From Lysobacter sp. 5GHs7-4 (lineage in GTDB: Bacteria > Pseudomonadota > Gammaproteobacteria > Xanthomonadales > Xanthomonadaceae): a stretch of DNA of 64,000 nucleotides. The position numbers and the translations under genes were made by a program. Position 1 is the first letter of the stretch. The number at the start of each line of letters is the position of its first letter. The notes below the pieces were generated by a model that was not told the origin of the DNA, did no database searches, and worked only from the letters and a program-made list of their open reading frames with translations. Of this stretch, positions 53,307 to 61,882 are shown piece after piece. The stretch lies in contig NZ_CP089924.1 of the NCBI RefSeq assembly GCF_021284765.1, positions 4,606,001-4,670,000 of the forward strand. Direction: 5' to 3'.

Positions 53307-53873
53307 ATGCCCCCCACGCCCCTTCCCATCGCCGACGCCGCCGCGCTGCTGCGCCGGGGCGGCGTGCTGCTCTATCCCACCGAGGCCGTCTGGGGCATCG
53401 GCTGCGATCCCTTCGACGAGGCCGCGCTGCTGCGCCTGCTCGCGATCAAACAACGCCCGGTCGACAAGGGCGTGATCCTGATCGCCGGCGCCTTGGCGCA
53501 GTTCGACGGCCTGCTCGACTGGGACGCGCTGCCCATCGACCGCCGCGGTGCCGTGCTGGCGAGTTGGCCCGGCCCGCACACCTGGATCGTGCCCACCACC
53601 GCGCGCGTGCCGCGCTGGATCACCGGCGCGCACGACGGCGTCGCCGTGCGCGTGAGCGCGCACCCCGACGTGGTCGCCTTGTGCGCCGCGTTCGGCGGGC
53701 CGCTGGTGTCGACCAGCGCCAACCTCGCCGGCGCGCCGCCCACGCCCGCGCGCGACGCACTGGACCCGGCCGTGCTGGCGCTGGCCGACGGCCTCAGCGT
53801 CGGCGAGACCGGCGGCCTGCTCACGCCCACGCAGATCCGCGACGCCCGCAGCGGCGCGGTGCTGCGCGCCTGA
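53307..53873 (+). CDS. tsaC: Threonylcarbamoyl-AMP synthase
   Basis: A 188-residue YrdC/Sua5-family enzyme that makes threonylcarbamoyl-AMP for the t6A modification of ANN-decoding tRNAs. Conserved segments are GGVLLYPTEAVWGIGCDPF, LLAIKQRPVDKGVILIA, PGPHTWIVPTT, VAVRVSAHPDV and PLVSTSANLAGAPP. It is the short TsaC form without the Sua5 C-terminal domain. In many relatives it follows topA or the dprA block, as here with the LPMO gene inserted. Confidence 0.96.
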   Translation: MPPTPLPIADAAALLRRGGVLLYPTEAVWGIGCDPFDEAALLRLLAIKQRPVDKGVILIAGALAQFDGLLDWDALPIDRRGAVLASWPGPHTWIVPTTARVPRWITGAHDGVAVRVSAHPDVVALCAAFGGPLVSTSANLAGAPPTPARDALDPAVLALADGLSVGETGGLLTPTQIRDARSGAVLRA

Positions 53874-53947
53874 ACGGCGGTCAACGACGCTGGCCGCCGC
53901 GCGCGCCGGCGCTTCCGCCCTAGACGGCGCGGGCGCAAGATGCGCGC

Positions 53948-54622
53948 ATGTTCCCGCATCCGCGCCCCTGCCTGCTGTTCGCGCTGCTGGCCCTGGCCGG
54001 CGGCGCGCAGGCGGCCGAGGTCACCATCTACCGCTGCACCGATGCGCAGGGCCGGCTGAGCCTGCGCGACACGCCCTGCGCGCGCGGCGAGCAGCAGCAG
54101 ACCCGGGCGATGCCGGTGCCGCGCGATCCGCCGCCGCGCGCGGCCGATCCTGTCGCGCGCACCGAACCCAGGCCGGTCGCGCCGCCGGCGCCGCGGCCGC
54201 AGGTGATCGTGGTCAACACGCCACGCCCGATGTACGAATGCGTGACGCCCGACGGCGAGCGCTATACCAGCGAAACCAGCGAAGGCAATCCGCGCTGGGT
54301 GCCGCTGTGGACGCTGATGCCGGTGATCGCCACCCGCAATCCGCTGGGCGACAACGTCGGCGGGCGACGGCCGCCGCCGTCCGAGTTCCGTCCCGGCGCG
54401 CCGCGCCCGCTGCCGCCCGGCGCGGCTTTCGCGTACCCTGCCGGCACCTGGGTGCGCGACGAATGCCACGCCCTGCCGCAGAGCGAAGTCTGCGCACGGC
54501 TGAGCGATCGCCGCTACGAACTCGACCGCCGCTACAACAGCGCGTTGCAGAGCGACCGCGTGCGCATCCAGACCGAACAGCGCGGCATCGATGCGCGCCT
54601 GGCCGACGATTGCGGAAGGTAG
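53948..54622 (+). CDS. DUF4124-domain exported protein (copy 1)
   Basis: A 224-residue protein with a signal peptide (about 1-23, ending AQAAE). The DUF4124 segment VTIYRCTDAQGRLSLRDTPC lies directly behind it. A Pro/Arg-rich linker follows, then a second part with paired Cys (MYECVTPDGERY, RDECHALPQSEVCAR) and an Arg-rich C-terminal helix. Function is unknown. The next gene, three bases away, encodes a protein of the same layout, so this is a tandem duplication or a functional pair. Confidence 0.85.
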   Translation: MFPHPRPCLLFALLALAGGAQAAEVTIYRCTDAQGRLSLRDTPCARGEQQQTRAMPVPRDPPPRAADPVARTEPRPVAPPAPRPQVIVVNTPRPMYECVTPDGERYTSETSEGNPRWVPLWTLMPVIATRNPLGDNVGGRRPPPSEFRPGAPRPLPPGAAFAYPAGTWVRDECHALPQSEVCARLSDRRYELDRRYNSALQSDRVRIQTEQRGIDARLADDCGR

Positions 54623-54624
54623 CG

Positions 54625-55284
54625 ATGCAAAGCGTAAAGATGCGGTGGCTGTTGAGTTTGGCGTTGCTGTCCCTGGCCGACGCCGCGCAGGCGCAGCAGG
54701 TCACCATCTACCGTTGCACCGATGCCAGCGGCGCCCTCACGGTGCAGAACGACGTGCCCTGCCCCAAGGGCAGCAAACAGGACAAGCGCGTGATCGGCGC
54801 CGCGCCGACCTCGGCGACGCCGCCGTCGTTCGTCACGCCGATCGCGCAGCCCGCGTCCGCGCCGCCGCCGGCCGCGCCTGCATTGCCGCCGGCCACGCCG
54901 GCCGCCGCGCCCGCTCCGCCTGCGGCGCAAGCCGTGCCGGCCGCCACGGCGGCAGCCAGCGACCGCCTGCCGCCGCCGGTGCTGTTCGAATGCCGCACCT
55001 TCGACAACGACCGCTACCTCAGCGACAAGGGCGACCAGCCCGAACGCTGCGCGCCGCTGCAGACGGTCGACGTCAACGGCGGGCCCGGCGCCGGCGCCGC
55101 CTGCCAGATGGTCACCGACCAATGCCAGCGCATCGCCGACGGCGCGCTGTGCGAGAGCTGGAAGCAGCGCCTGCGCCAGGCCGAATCGCAACTGCGCTTC
55201 GGCCCCGGCGACCAGCGCGCGACCGCGCAGGCCGACGTGGAGCGCATGACCCGGATCGTGCGCGAGAGCGCTTGCGGGCAGTAG
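54625..55284 (+). CDS. DUF4124-domain exported protein (copy 2)
   Basis: A 219-residue protein with a signal peptide (about 1-24, ending AQAQQ) and the DUF4124 segment VTIYRCTDASGALTVQNDVP. A Pro/Ala linker and a Cys-containing C-terminal domain follow (LFECRTFDNDRYLSDKG, CQMVTDQCQRI, RESACGQ at the end). It is clearly related to the gene before it in domain order and Cys spacing. RBS GGAAGG overlaps the stop of the first copy. Function is unknown. Confidence 0.85.
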   Translation: MQSVKMRWLLSLALLSLADAAQAQQVTIYRCTDASGALTVQNDVPCPKGSKQDKRVIGAAPTSATPPSFVTPIAQPASAPPPAAPALPPATPAAAPAPPAAQAVPAATAAASDRLPPPVLFECRTFDNDRYLSDKGDQPERCAPLQTVDVNGGPGAGAACQMVTDQCQRIADGALCESWKQRLRQAESQLRFGPGDQRATAQADVERMTRIVRESACGQ

Positions 55285-55694
55285 CCGCGCCGGCATCGGC
55301 GGGGCTGCATCGGCGCTGAGTCGGGAGACCATGCGTTTCGGGCCTTTGGAACTCCGGCGCTTCGAGACGGGAACACCGCGGCTGCGCGGCCTGGCATCCG
55401 TCAGCGGCCGTCAGCCTCTGCCGTAGCTCCGTCGATTCGGTGGCTCGGCGGCAGCTAAGCGGCTCGGATGCTCTACGCCCTTCGCCTACCCCACACGATC
55501 TCGCCATCCCGTCATTCCAGCGCAAGGCGGAACCCATCTTGCCTCTGCCCCCGTCGAGCAGCGGGCAGGATTTGACGCCTAAGATCATCAAAAATGCAGA
55601 CAACTCCGGTCTTCATGCGCGCAAGTAGCAAACACCTCCCCATCCGAAGCGGACACTAAACCCCGGGTGGGCCGCGACAATTCGACCCGCTGGA
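55285..55694. other. Noncoding stretch before the TetR-controlled unit
   Basis: About 410 bases with no gene that could be supported. The only recognisable feature is a degenerate extragenic repeat at 55510-55541. Short frames on both strands lack starts or family similarity. Confidence 0.55.
55510..55541 (-). repeat. Extragenic repeat, degenerate copy
   Basis: CGTCATTCCAGCGCAAGGCG followed by GAACCCATCTTG matches, in reverse, the better copy at 56887-56920. Confidence 0.7.
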
Positions 55695-55720
55695 CAATCT
55701 ACCTACCAGTAGGTAGATTG
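55695..55720. promoter_or_regulatory. Palindromic operator, probable TetR site
   Basis: CAATCTACCTAC and GTAGGTAGATTG are perfect 12-base arms separated by CA. The site lies 26 bases before the membrane protein gene whose operon ends with a tetR gene. The TAGGTAGA-type half-site is typical for TetR repressors. Confidence 0.85.
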
Positions 55721-55746
55721 CGCACACCTCCCTCAAGACACCCCAC

Positions 55747-56241
55747 ATGAGCATCTCCCCGATCGGCTGGCTGCACACCCTGGGCAGCCTTCCCGCGATC
55801 CCGCTCGCCGCGTACCTGCTGTTCAAACACGGACGCATCGTCCCCGAGAGCAAAGCCGGACGCGCCTACTTCTGGTTCATGCTGCTCGGCGTGCTCACCG
55901 TGTACCCGATCGCGCATCAGCCGGTGGGCCTGGTCATCGCCACGGTCACGCTGGCGGCGCTGCTGCTGGGCTACGGCATCGCGGTGTGGAAGCCGGCACG
56001 GCGCGCGTGGGCGTATGCGCAAACCGTCGCGCTCAGCCTCAGCGTGTTCCTGCTGATGGTGCCCACCGCGACCGAAAGCCTGCGCAGACTCCCCGTCGGC
56101 GACCCGCTGGTGACGGACTTGAAGGATCCCCTGCTGCTGGGCGTGCAGGGCGCGCTGTTGCTGGCGCTGCTCGTCGGCATTCCGCTGCAGGCGCGGGCGT
56201 TGTACAAGCGCAACACCGCCCCGGACCAGGCCGCCCATTGA
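55747..56241 (+). CDS. Small integral membrane protein, unknown function
   Basis: A 164-residue protein with about five transmembrane helices (for example WLHTLGSLPAIPLAAYLLF, AYFWFMLLGVLTVYPIA, LLLGVQGALLLALLVGIPL). Short basic loops carry GRIVPESKAGRA and WKPARRAWAY. No family is named. Its stop overlaps the TetR start (TGATG) and a strong palindrome precedes it, so it is very probably the gene that the TetR protein represses. A role in export or membrane defence against a compound would fit but is not shown. Confidence 0.78.
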   Translation: MSISPIGWLHTLGSLPAIPLAAYLLFKHGRIVPESKAGRAYFWFMLLGVLTVYPIAHQPVGLVIATVTLAALLLGYGIAVWKPARRAWAYAQTVALSLSVFLLMVPTATESLRRLPVGDPLVTDLKDPLLLGVQGALLLALLVGIPLQARALYKRNTAPDQAAH

Positions 56242-56843
56242 TGTCTTCAGTCACGCCATCGCCGCCGTCGTACTCGCCCAAGGCGCTGGAGATCATCCGG
56301 TGCGCGAACCAGTTGTTGGCCGCGGGCGGCTACAACGGTTTCAGCTACGCCGACATCGCCGAGCGGGTGCAGGTGCGCAAGGCCAGCATCCATCACCACT
56401 TCCCGGCCAAGGCCGATCTGGTCAAGGCCACGGTGGCCCTGCACCGCGAGGCCACGCTGAGGGGACTGCAGTCCTTGCAACAGTCGGTTCCCGACCCGCA
56501 TGCGCGGCTGGTCGCCTACGGCAGTTACTGGGCCGACTGCATCCGCGCCTCGAACCCGCCGATCTGCATCTGCGCGCTGCTGGCGGCGGAACTGCCGGCC
56601 ATTCCCGCCGAGGTCGCCGACGAGGTCATGGGCCATTTCGCCGATCTGCAGGCGTGGCTAGCCGCGACCCTGGAAGAAGGCGCCGCGCAGGGCGCGATAC
56701 GCCTGACCGAAACGCCGGCGGCGGAAGCGGCGATGTTCATGGCGTCGATACACGGCGCGATGCTGTCCGCGCGCGCGTTGGGCGATGCGTCGGTGTTCTG
56801 GGGCATCGCCCGTTTGGCCACCGATCGGCTCAAGGCCGCGTAG
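56241..56843 (+). CDS. TetR/AcrR family transcriptional regulator
   Basis: A 200-residue repressor. The N-terminal helix-turn-helix is clear (GGYNGFSYADIAERVQVRKA followed by SIHHHFPAKADLV). The ligand-binding domain contains the Cys-rich segment NPPICICALLAAELPAIP, as seen in TetR members of the NemR/AcuR type that sense electrophiles. It is cotranscribed with the small membrane protein, so the palindrome at 55695 would give autoregulation. The inducer is unknown; cysteine modification is a possibility. Confidence 0.93.
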   Translation: MSSVTPSPPSYSPKALEIIRCANQLLAAGGYNGFSYADIAERVQVRKASIHHHFPAKADLVKATVALHREATLRGLQSLQQSVPDPHARLVAYGSYWADCIRASNPPICICALLAAELPAIPAEVADEVMGHFADLQAWLAATLEEGAAQGAIRLTETPAAEAAMFMASIHGAMLSARALGDASVFWGIARLATDRLKAA

Positions 56844-56886
56844 CGGTCGATGGCGGCGTGTGAGTTCCGCGTCGGCGTAACGAAGA

Positions 56887-56920
56887 TCAAGATGGGTTCC
56901 GGCTTTCGCCGGAATGACGG
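56887..56920 (+). repeat. Extragenic repeat with inner hairpin
   Basis: It begins TCAAGATGGGTTCCGGC and continues to GCCGGAATGACGG; the TTCCGGC/GCCGGAA arms pair perfectly. A degenerate copy lies at 55510-55541 in the opposite orientation. Confidence 0.75.
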
Positions 56921-57014
56921 TGCGGGAGATCGGAGGCGGCATGCACGTAGCGCGCATCGGCGATTCGCGCTACGTGGATCGGATTCGCGCCACGGGGATA
57001 CCCGCGGCGCGCCT

Positions 57015-57791
57015 TCAAAACCCGTAGCGCAGAAAACCGCCGTCCACCGCGATGCATTCGCCGGTGATGTAGCCGGCCGCGGGCAGGCACAGGAAGGCGA
57101 CCGCGGCGGCCACTTCCTCGGCCTCGCCGATACGGCCCAGCGGCGTGCGCAGCAGCACTTCGTCCAGATAATCCGGATCGGCGAGCTTGTCGGAGGTGCG
57201 ACGGGTGCGGATGTACCAGGGCGCGACCGCGTTGACGCGCACGCCGTCCTCGGCCCATTCGACGGCGAGGTTGCGGGTCATCTGGTGCATCGCCGCCTTG
57301 CTCATGCCGTAGGGCGCGCCGGTGCGCACGTGGGTGGCGCCGGACACGCTGCCGACGTTGACGATGCTGGACGCCGCGTGGCGGGTCAGCAACGGGTGCG
57401 CATAGCGCGACAGTTCGAACGCCGAGAACAGGTTGATCTCGAACACCTGCCGCCATTCGTCCTCGGTGTAGTCGGTGCTGGCCTTGACCAGGTTGCCGCC
57501 GGCGTTATTGACCAGGATGTGCAGGCCCTCGCCGAAATCCTCGACCCAGTCCAGCAGCTCGCGACGCTGTTCCTCGTCGGCGACATCGGCCACGAAGGCC
57601 TGGACCTCGCGCTCGGGAAAATCCTCCAGCAACTCGGCGCGCGCCGCATCGAGCGCGGCGATGTCGCGCGCGGCCAGCAACACGTCGGCGCCGAAGCCCA
57701 GCAGCTCGCGCGCGATCGCGCGTCCGATGCCGGCGCTGCCGCCGGTCACCAGGGCCAGTTGCCCGTCCAATCGCCAACGCTTGGGGTCCAT
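57015..57791 (-). CDS. SDR-family oxidoreductase (tropinone-reductase-like)
   Basis: A 258-residue classical short-chain dehydrogenase/reductase. The cofactor motif TGGSAGIGRAIARELL (TGxxxGxG) lies near residue 16, NNAGG near 93, the catalytic Ser in NVGSVSG near 143 and YGMSK (YxxxK) near 156-160. The C-terminus ITGECIAVDGGFLRYGF is typical of the tropinone-reductase-like branch. NADP(H) use is suggested by the absence of an acidic residue in the motif, but this is not certain. The substrate is unknown and no operon partner is seen. Confidence 0.93.
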   Translation of the reverse strand: MDPKRWRLDGQLALVTGGSAGIGRAIARELLGFGADVLLAARDIAALDAARAELLEDFPEREVQAFVADVADEEQRRELLDWVEDFGEGLHILVNNAGGNLVKASTDYTEDEWRQVFEINLFSAFELSRYAHPLLTRHAASSIVNVGSVSGATHVRTGAPYGMSKAAMHQMTRNLAVEWAEDGVRVNAVAPWYIRTRRTSDKLADPDYLDEVLLRTPLGRIGEAEEVAAAVAFLCLPAAGYITGECIAVDGGFLRYGF

Positions 57792-57940
57792 GCCTGTCTC
57801 CGCTGTTCCGTTGTCCGTGTTCCGCCTTGGGCGCCGCGCGGCCGCATGCGGTGATCGCCGTCGCGGTTCTGCGGCGGCCCGCGCTTGCCGCGCGCGGCCA
57901 CCGGGGTAGCATAGCCGCGTCACCGACCGAGGATGCCGCG

Positions 57941-58174
57941 ATGCGCTCACCGTCGTTCCGCACCGCCCTGTGGGCCACCGTCGCGCTGGCTCTGGCCGCC
58001 TCCGCGGGCTGCGCCCGGCCCAAGCCGCCGGAGAAGGAGCGTCCGGTCGATCCGCAGGCCACGCAGCTGCGCGACAGCATCCAGCAACCGATCCAGAAAG
58101 CGCAGGCGGTGGAAGCCGATGTGCTGGAGGCCGCGGACAAGCAGCGCGACTCGATCGAGGCGCAGGCGAACTAG
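57941..58174 (+). CDS. Small lipoprotein
   Basis: A 77-residue protein with a type II signal sequence (MRSPSFRTALWATVALALAA, then SAGC as lipobox near residue 24). A short charged helical tail follows (KPPEKERPVDPQ, IQKAQAVEADVLEAADKQRD). It would be lipid-anchored in the envelope. No family name is known to me. RBS GAGG is about nine bases before the ATG. It is divergent from the SDR gene. Confidence 0.75.
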   Translation: MRSPSFRTALWATVALALAASAGCARPKPPEKERPVDPQATQLRDSIQQPIQKAQAVEADVLEAADKQRDSIEAQAN

Positions 58175-58196
58175 GCGCGAACACCGCCTTGGCGCA

Positions 58197-58263
58197 GGAG
58201 CGGCGTGAGCCGCGATTCGAATCTTTCGACGGCTGCGTGATCGCGGCTCACGTCACTCCTACC
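58197..58263. repeat. REP-like inverted pair
   Basis: GGAGCGGCGTGAGCCGCGAT at 58197-58216 and an inverted, slightly decayed copy TGATCGCGGCTCACGTCACT at 58238-58257 and onward to 58263. They lie between convergent genes next to the sppA terminator. Confidence 0.75.
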
Positions 58264-58302
58264 ACGAAGCCAGCGCGTCGATCGTGATCGTTGGCGCAAA
58301 CG

Positions 58303-58328
58303 AAAAACCCCGCCGTAGCGGGGTTTTT
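58303..58328. terminator. Bidirectional terminator of sppA
   Basis: AAAAACCCCGC, loop CGTA, GCGGGGTTTTT: a perfect stem with A and T tracts. It lies 19 bases beyond the sppA stop and also faces the lipoprotein gene. Confidence 0.92.
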
Positions 58329-58347
58329 CTTGCGGTACCGCGGCCCC

Positions 58348-60237
58348 TCAGAGCCCGCAGAAGCAATACGCCAGCGACTTCACCGGCACGCCGCGGGTGG
58401 GCTGCACCGAGCTCTGCAGGAAGCGCAGATCGGCCGCGGCCTGCGGCATGGCCTTGCCGATCAGGCCGCGCGCCAGATCGGAATCGCTGCGCAGCCAGGC
58501 CGCGCCGATGCGGCTTTCGGCGAAGCCGGCGAAGAAGCGCTCGAACGGGGTCGCGCTCTTCTCCACATAACGCAGCTGGTACGCGTCCTTGCCCAGCTTG
58601 GCGCGCTTGGCCACGTCCTCGATCGCGGTCTGCAGGCCGCCGAAATCGTCGACCAGGCCGCGCTCCTTGGCCTGCGCACCGCTCCACACGCGGCCGCGGG
58701 CGATGCCGTCGATCTGCTCCACCGGACGCTTGCGCGCGGTGGCGACCTTGCCGGTGAAATCGCGGTAGCCCTTATCGATCACCGACTGGATCACCTGGCC
58801 CACTTCCGGCGCCAGCGGACGGGTCATGTCGAAGGCGCCGGCGAAACGCGTGGTGCCGACGCCGTCGGCGCGCACGCCGACCTTTTCCAGAGTGCGCGGA
58901 ATGGTCGGGATCATGCCGAAGATGCCGATCGAACCGGTGATGGTCGAGGGATCGGCGTAGATCTTGTCGGCGTTCATCGAGATCCAATAGCCACCCGATG
59001 CGGCCAGATCGCCCATCGAGACCACGACCGGCTTGCCGGCGGCCTTGAGCGCGACGATCTCGCGGCGGATCTGCTCGGAGGCGAACACTTCGCCGCCCGG
59101 CGAATCCACGCGCAGCACCAGCGCCTTGACGTTCTCGTCGTCGCGCGCCTCGCGCAGCAGCGCCGCGGTGGACACGCCGCCGACGGTGCCCGGCGGCTGC
59201 TCGCCGCCGCTGATCTCGCCCTCGGCCACCACCACCGCGATCTGCGGGCGGGTGTCGGCCGCGGCCGGCAGCGAGGCGTTGTTGAGCTGGGCCAGGTAGC
59301 CGTCCAGCGAAATCTGGCGGAAGCCGCCTTCGGCGTCCTCGTCGGCCATGCCGCGCTCGATCAGCAGGTCGTCGACCTGTTCGCGCGTCTTGAGGCCGTC
59401 GACCAGCTTCTGCTGCAGCGCGTACTTGGCCAGATCGCCCTGCGCGGCCTCGATCTGCGCCGGCATCTGGTCGATGTCGGCGGCGATCTTGGCGGCGTCG
59501 AGCTTGCGCGCCTTGGCCACGTCGGCCAGGTAGCGCTGCCACACGTCGTTCATCCAGTACAGGTCGGCTTCCTTGGCTTCCGGCGACGCGGCGTCGAGCA
59601 CATAAGGTTCGGCCGCGGACTTGTACTCGCCGACCTTGAACAGGTGCACGTCGACGCCGAGCTTCTCCTGCAGGCCCTGGCGGTAGTACAGGCGGTAGCG
59701 GCCCAGGCCCTCTAGCATCAGGCCGCCCATCGGATCCAGATAGACCTCGTTGGCCTGCGCGGCCAGCAGGTACTGCCGCTGGTCCATCGCCTCGCTGAAG
59801 GCGACGACCTGCTTGCCGGAGGCGCGCACGCGCGCGATCGCGGCGGCGACGTCGCGCATCGAGGCCATGCCGCTGGCCTGCAGCTGATCCAGGCGCAGCA
59901 CCACGCGGTTGATGCGCTTGTCGTCCTTGGCCGCGTCCAGCGCGCGCAACAGGTCGCGCAGCTGCACTTCGCCGCTCTTCTCGCCCAGCGCGCGGCCCAG
60001 CGCGCGCGAAGCCGGATCGCTGCTGTACTGCTCCACCAGGGTCGCTTCCGGCGCGATCACCAGGGTGGTGTCGTCCAGCAGCGGCCGGGTCCGGTCGGCG
60101 GTGACCATCGCGATCAGGAACACGAACAGCAGGAAGAAGAACACCAGGTTGAAGATCAGCCGGCGGGTGAAGTTCATCGTGTCCCAGAGGCCGACGAAAA
60201 TCCGGGCCACCGGGCCGCGACGCGAGGTATCGTTCAT
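58348..60237 (-). CDS. sppA: Signal peptide peptidase SppA (67 kDa type)
   Basis: A 629-residue inner-membrane serine protease with the tandem-domain SppA architecture. One N-terminal transmembrane helix (about 28-50, LIFNLVFFFLLFVFLIAMVT) is followed by two protease-like domains. The catalytic Lys lies in the N-terminal half (FKVGEYKSAAEPYVL) and the catalytic Ser in MGDLAASGGYWISM (near residue 400). It clears leftover signal peptides from the membrane. The ATG at 60237 has GGAG eight bases before it; a GTG at 60246 is the alternative. Confidence 0.96.
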   Translation of the reverse strand: MNDTSRRGPVARIFVGLWDTMNFTRRLIFNLVFFFLLFVFLIAMVTADRTRPLLDDTTLVIAPEATLVEQYSSDPASRALGRALGEKSGEVQLRDLLRALDAAKDDKRINRVVLRLDQLQASGMASMRDVAAAIARVRASGKQVVAFSEAMDQRQYLLAAQANEVYLDPMGGLMLEGLGRYRLYYRQGLQEKLGVDVHLFKVGEYKSAAEPYVLDAASPEAKEADLYWMNDVWQRYLADVAKARKLDAAKIAADIDQMPAQIEAAQGDLAKYALQQKLVDGLKTREQVDDLLIERGMADEDAEGGFRQISLDGYLAQLNNASLPAAADTRPQIAVVVAEGEISGGEQPPGTVGGVSTAALLREARDDENVKALVLRVDSPGGEVFASEQIRREIVALKAAGKPVVVSMGDLAASGGYWISMNADKIYADPSTITGSIGIFGMIPTIPRTLEKVGVRADGVGTTRFAGAFDMTRPLAPEVGQVIQSVIDKGYRDFTGKVATARKRPVEQIDGIARGRVWSGAQAKERGLVDDFGGLQTAIEDVAKRAKLGKDAYQLRYVEKSATPFERFFAGFAESRIGAAWLRSDSDLARGLIGKAMPQAAADLRFLQSSVQPTRGVPVKSLAYCFCGL

Positions 60238-60342
60238 TGCGCACACTCCATTAGACGCCCGCAGCGTACCGCGACCGGGGTATTTTCTTCATCCGCCATT
60301 CGTAACGCGGATTTTTCGCATAGGGACAACAATGGCCGGGGT

Positions 60343-61758
60343 TCAGGATTCGGCCGGGGCCAGAGCCGGGTCCACGGGGCCCTGCGCTGCCGCCCGCTCG
60401 GCGATCCGGCGCGGGTGGCTGGAGCGCACGAAGCGGGTGCACAGCAGGACCGAGGCCACGGTCAGGCCGGCGATCAGGCCGATCCACATGCCCTTGGGCC
60501 CCCAACCCAGGCCCAAGCCCAGGCCCGCGCCCAGCGGCATGCCTATGCCCCAGTAGGCCAGCGCGGCCAGCAGCATCGGCACCTTGGTGTCCTTGAGACC
60601 GCGCAGGGCGCCGGCCGACAGCACCTGGATGCCGTCCGGGAACTGGAACGCGGCCGCGTACACCAGCAGCGAGGCGGCCAGAGTCGCGACGGCGACATCG
60701 GCGGTGTAGAAGCGGACCAGGAAGTCGCTGGCGCCGAACAGCACGATGCCTGAGATCAGCTGGGTGCCCAGCACGATCGCGTAGCCGGCCGCGGCCGCGC
60801 GGCGCACGCCGTGCAGGTCGTTGCGGCCCAGCGCATGGCCGACCCGCACCGTGGTCGCCTCGGCCAGGCCCATCGGGATCATGAAGCACAGCGCCGACAG
60901 GTTGATCGCGATCTGGTGCGCGGCCGCCGGCACTTCGCCCAGCCGCCCGATCAGCAGCGCGGTGACGATGAACAAGCTGCCTTCCATCAGCACGGTCACG
61001 CCGATCGGCAGGCCGGTGGCGAGCAGGCCGCGGATGGTCGGCCAATGCGGCGCGTCGAAACGCGCGAACAGTTTGAGGTCGGCGAAGCGCTTGGCGTTCC
61101 ACAGCACCACCGCGAACGCGATCGCCTCGATCCACAGCATGATCGCCGAGGCGATGCCCAGGCCGCCGGCGCCCATTTCGGGAAAGCCGAGCTTGCCGAA
61201 GGTCAGCACGTAGCCGATCGGCAACAGCACCAGCAGGCTGCCGGCGCTGATCAGCATGGTCGGCAGGGTCCAGTGCAGGCCCTCGGCCAGATAGCGCATG
61301 CAGAAGAACAGGGTCAGCGCGAACACGCCCCAGCGGATGCCGTGCAGGAAGTCGCGCGCGCCGGGAATGATCTCCGGCGCCATGCCCATCGGCGCCAGCG
61401 CGTGCGGGATGAAGGTGAGGAACGCGAACAGCAGCACGCCCAGGCCCAGCGCCAGCCACAACGCCTGGCGGAACAACGCGCCGATCTCGCCGCGGCGGCC
61501 GGCGCCGTCGAGCTGCGACACCGACGGCGGCACCGACAGCAGGGTGCCGATCGGAACCATCATCGGCAGCCACCACAAGGCGGTGCCGATGGTGACCGAG
61601 GCCAGGGTGGTGGTGCTGTGGTGCCCGGCCAGGACGTTGTCGATGAAGCCGATCAGGCCGGTGGACACGTGGCCGGCGACCAGGGGCGCGGCGAGCAGGG
61701 CGGTGGTGCGGACTTCGCCCGACAATCCGGGGCGGACGGAAACAGAATTAGACGACAT
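60343..61758 (-). CDS. MATE family efflux transporter
   Basis: A 471-residue polytopic protein with 12 transmembrane helices. Family landmarks are AAPLVAGHVSTGLIGFIDNV in helix 1, GTLLSVPPSVSQLDGAGRRG, AAAHQIAINLSALCFMIPMG with LAEATTVRVGHALGRND, and FQFPDGIQVLSAGALRGLKD in the second half. MATE proteins export cationic drugs or metabolites using Na+ or H+ gradients. It stands alone and is divergent from the DUF3667 gene. The substrate is not known. Confidence 0.94.
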   Translation of the reverse strand: MSSNSVSVRPGLSGEVRTTALLAAPLVAGHVSTGLIGFIDNVLAGHHSTTTLASVTIGTALWWLPMMVPIGTLLSVPPSVSQLDGAGRRGEIGALFRQALWLALGLGVLLFAFLTFIPHALAPMGMAPEIIPGARDFLHGIRWGVFALTLFFCMRYLAEGLHWTLPTMLISAGSLLVLLPIGYVLTFGKLGFPEMGAGGLGIASAIMLWIEAIAFAVVLWNAKRFADLKLFARFDAPHWPTIRGLLATGLPIGVTVLMEGSLFIVTALLIGRLGEVPAAAHQIAINLSALCFMIPMGLAEATTVRVGHALGRNDLHGVRRAAAAGYAIVLGTQLISGIVLFGASDFLVRFYTADVAVATLAASLLVYAAAFQFPDGIQVLSAGALRGLKDTKVPMLLAALAYWGIGMPLGAGLGLGLGWGPKGMWIGLIAGLTVASVLLCTRFVRSSHPRRIAERAAAQGPVDPALAPAES

Positions 61759-61882
61759 GACGCGGAACCAGAACCACGACTTCGGCCGCGCAACCGCAAA
61801 GGGCGCTGGCGCCGGGCCATAGCAACTCGCTATCTTACCCGCTCGCCCATGAACGGCCGGGGAGCCGCAAGCGACCGGACCT

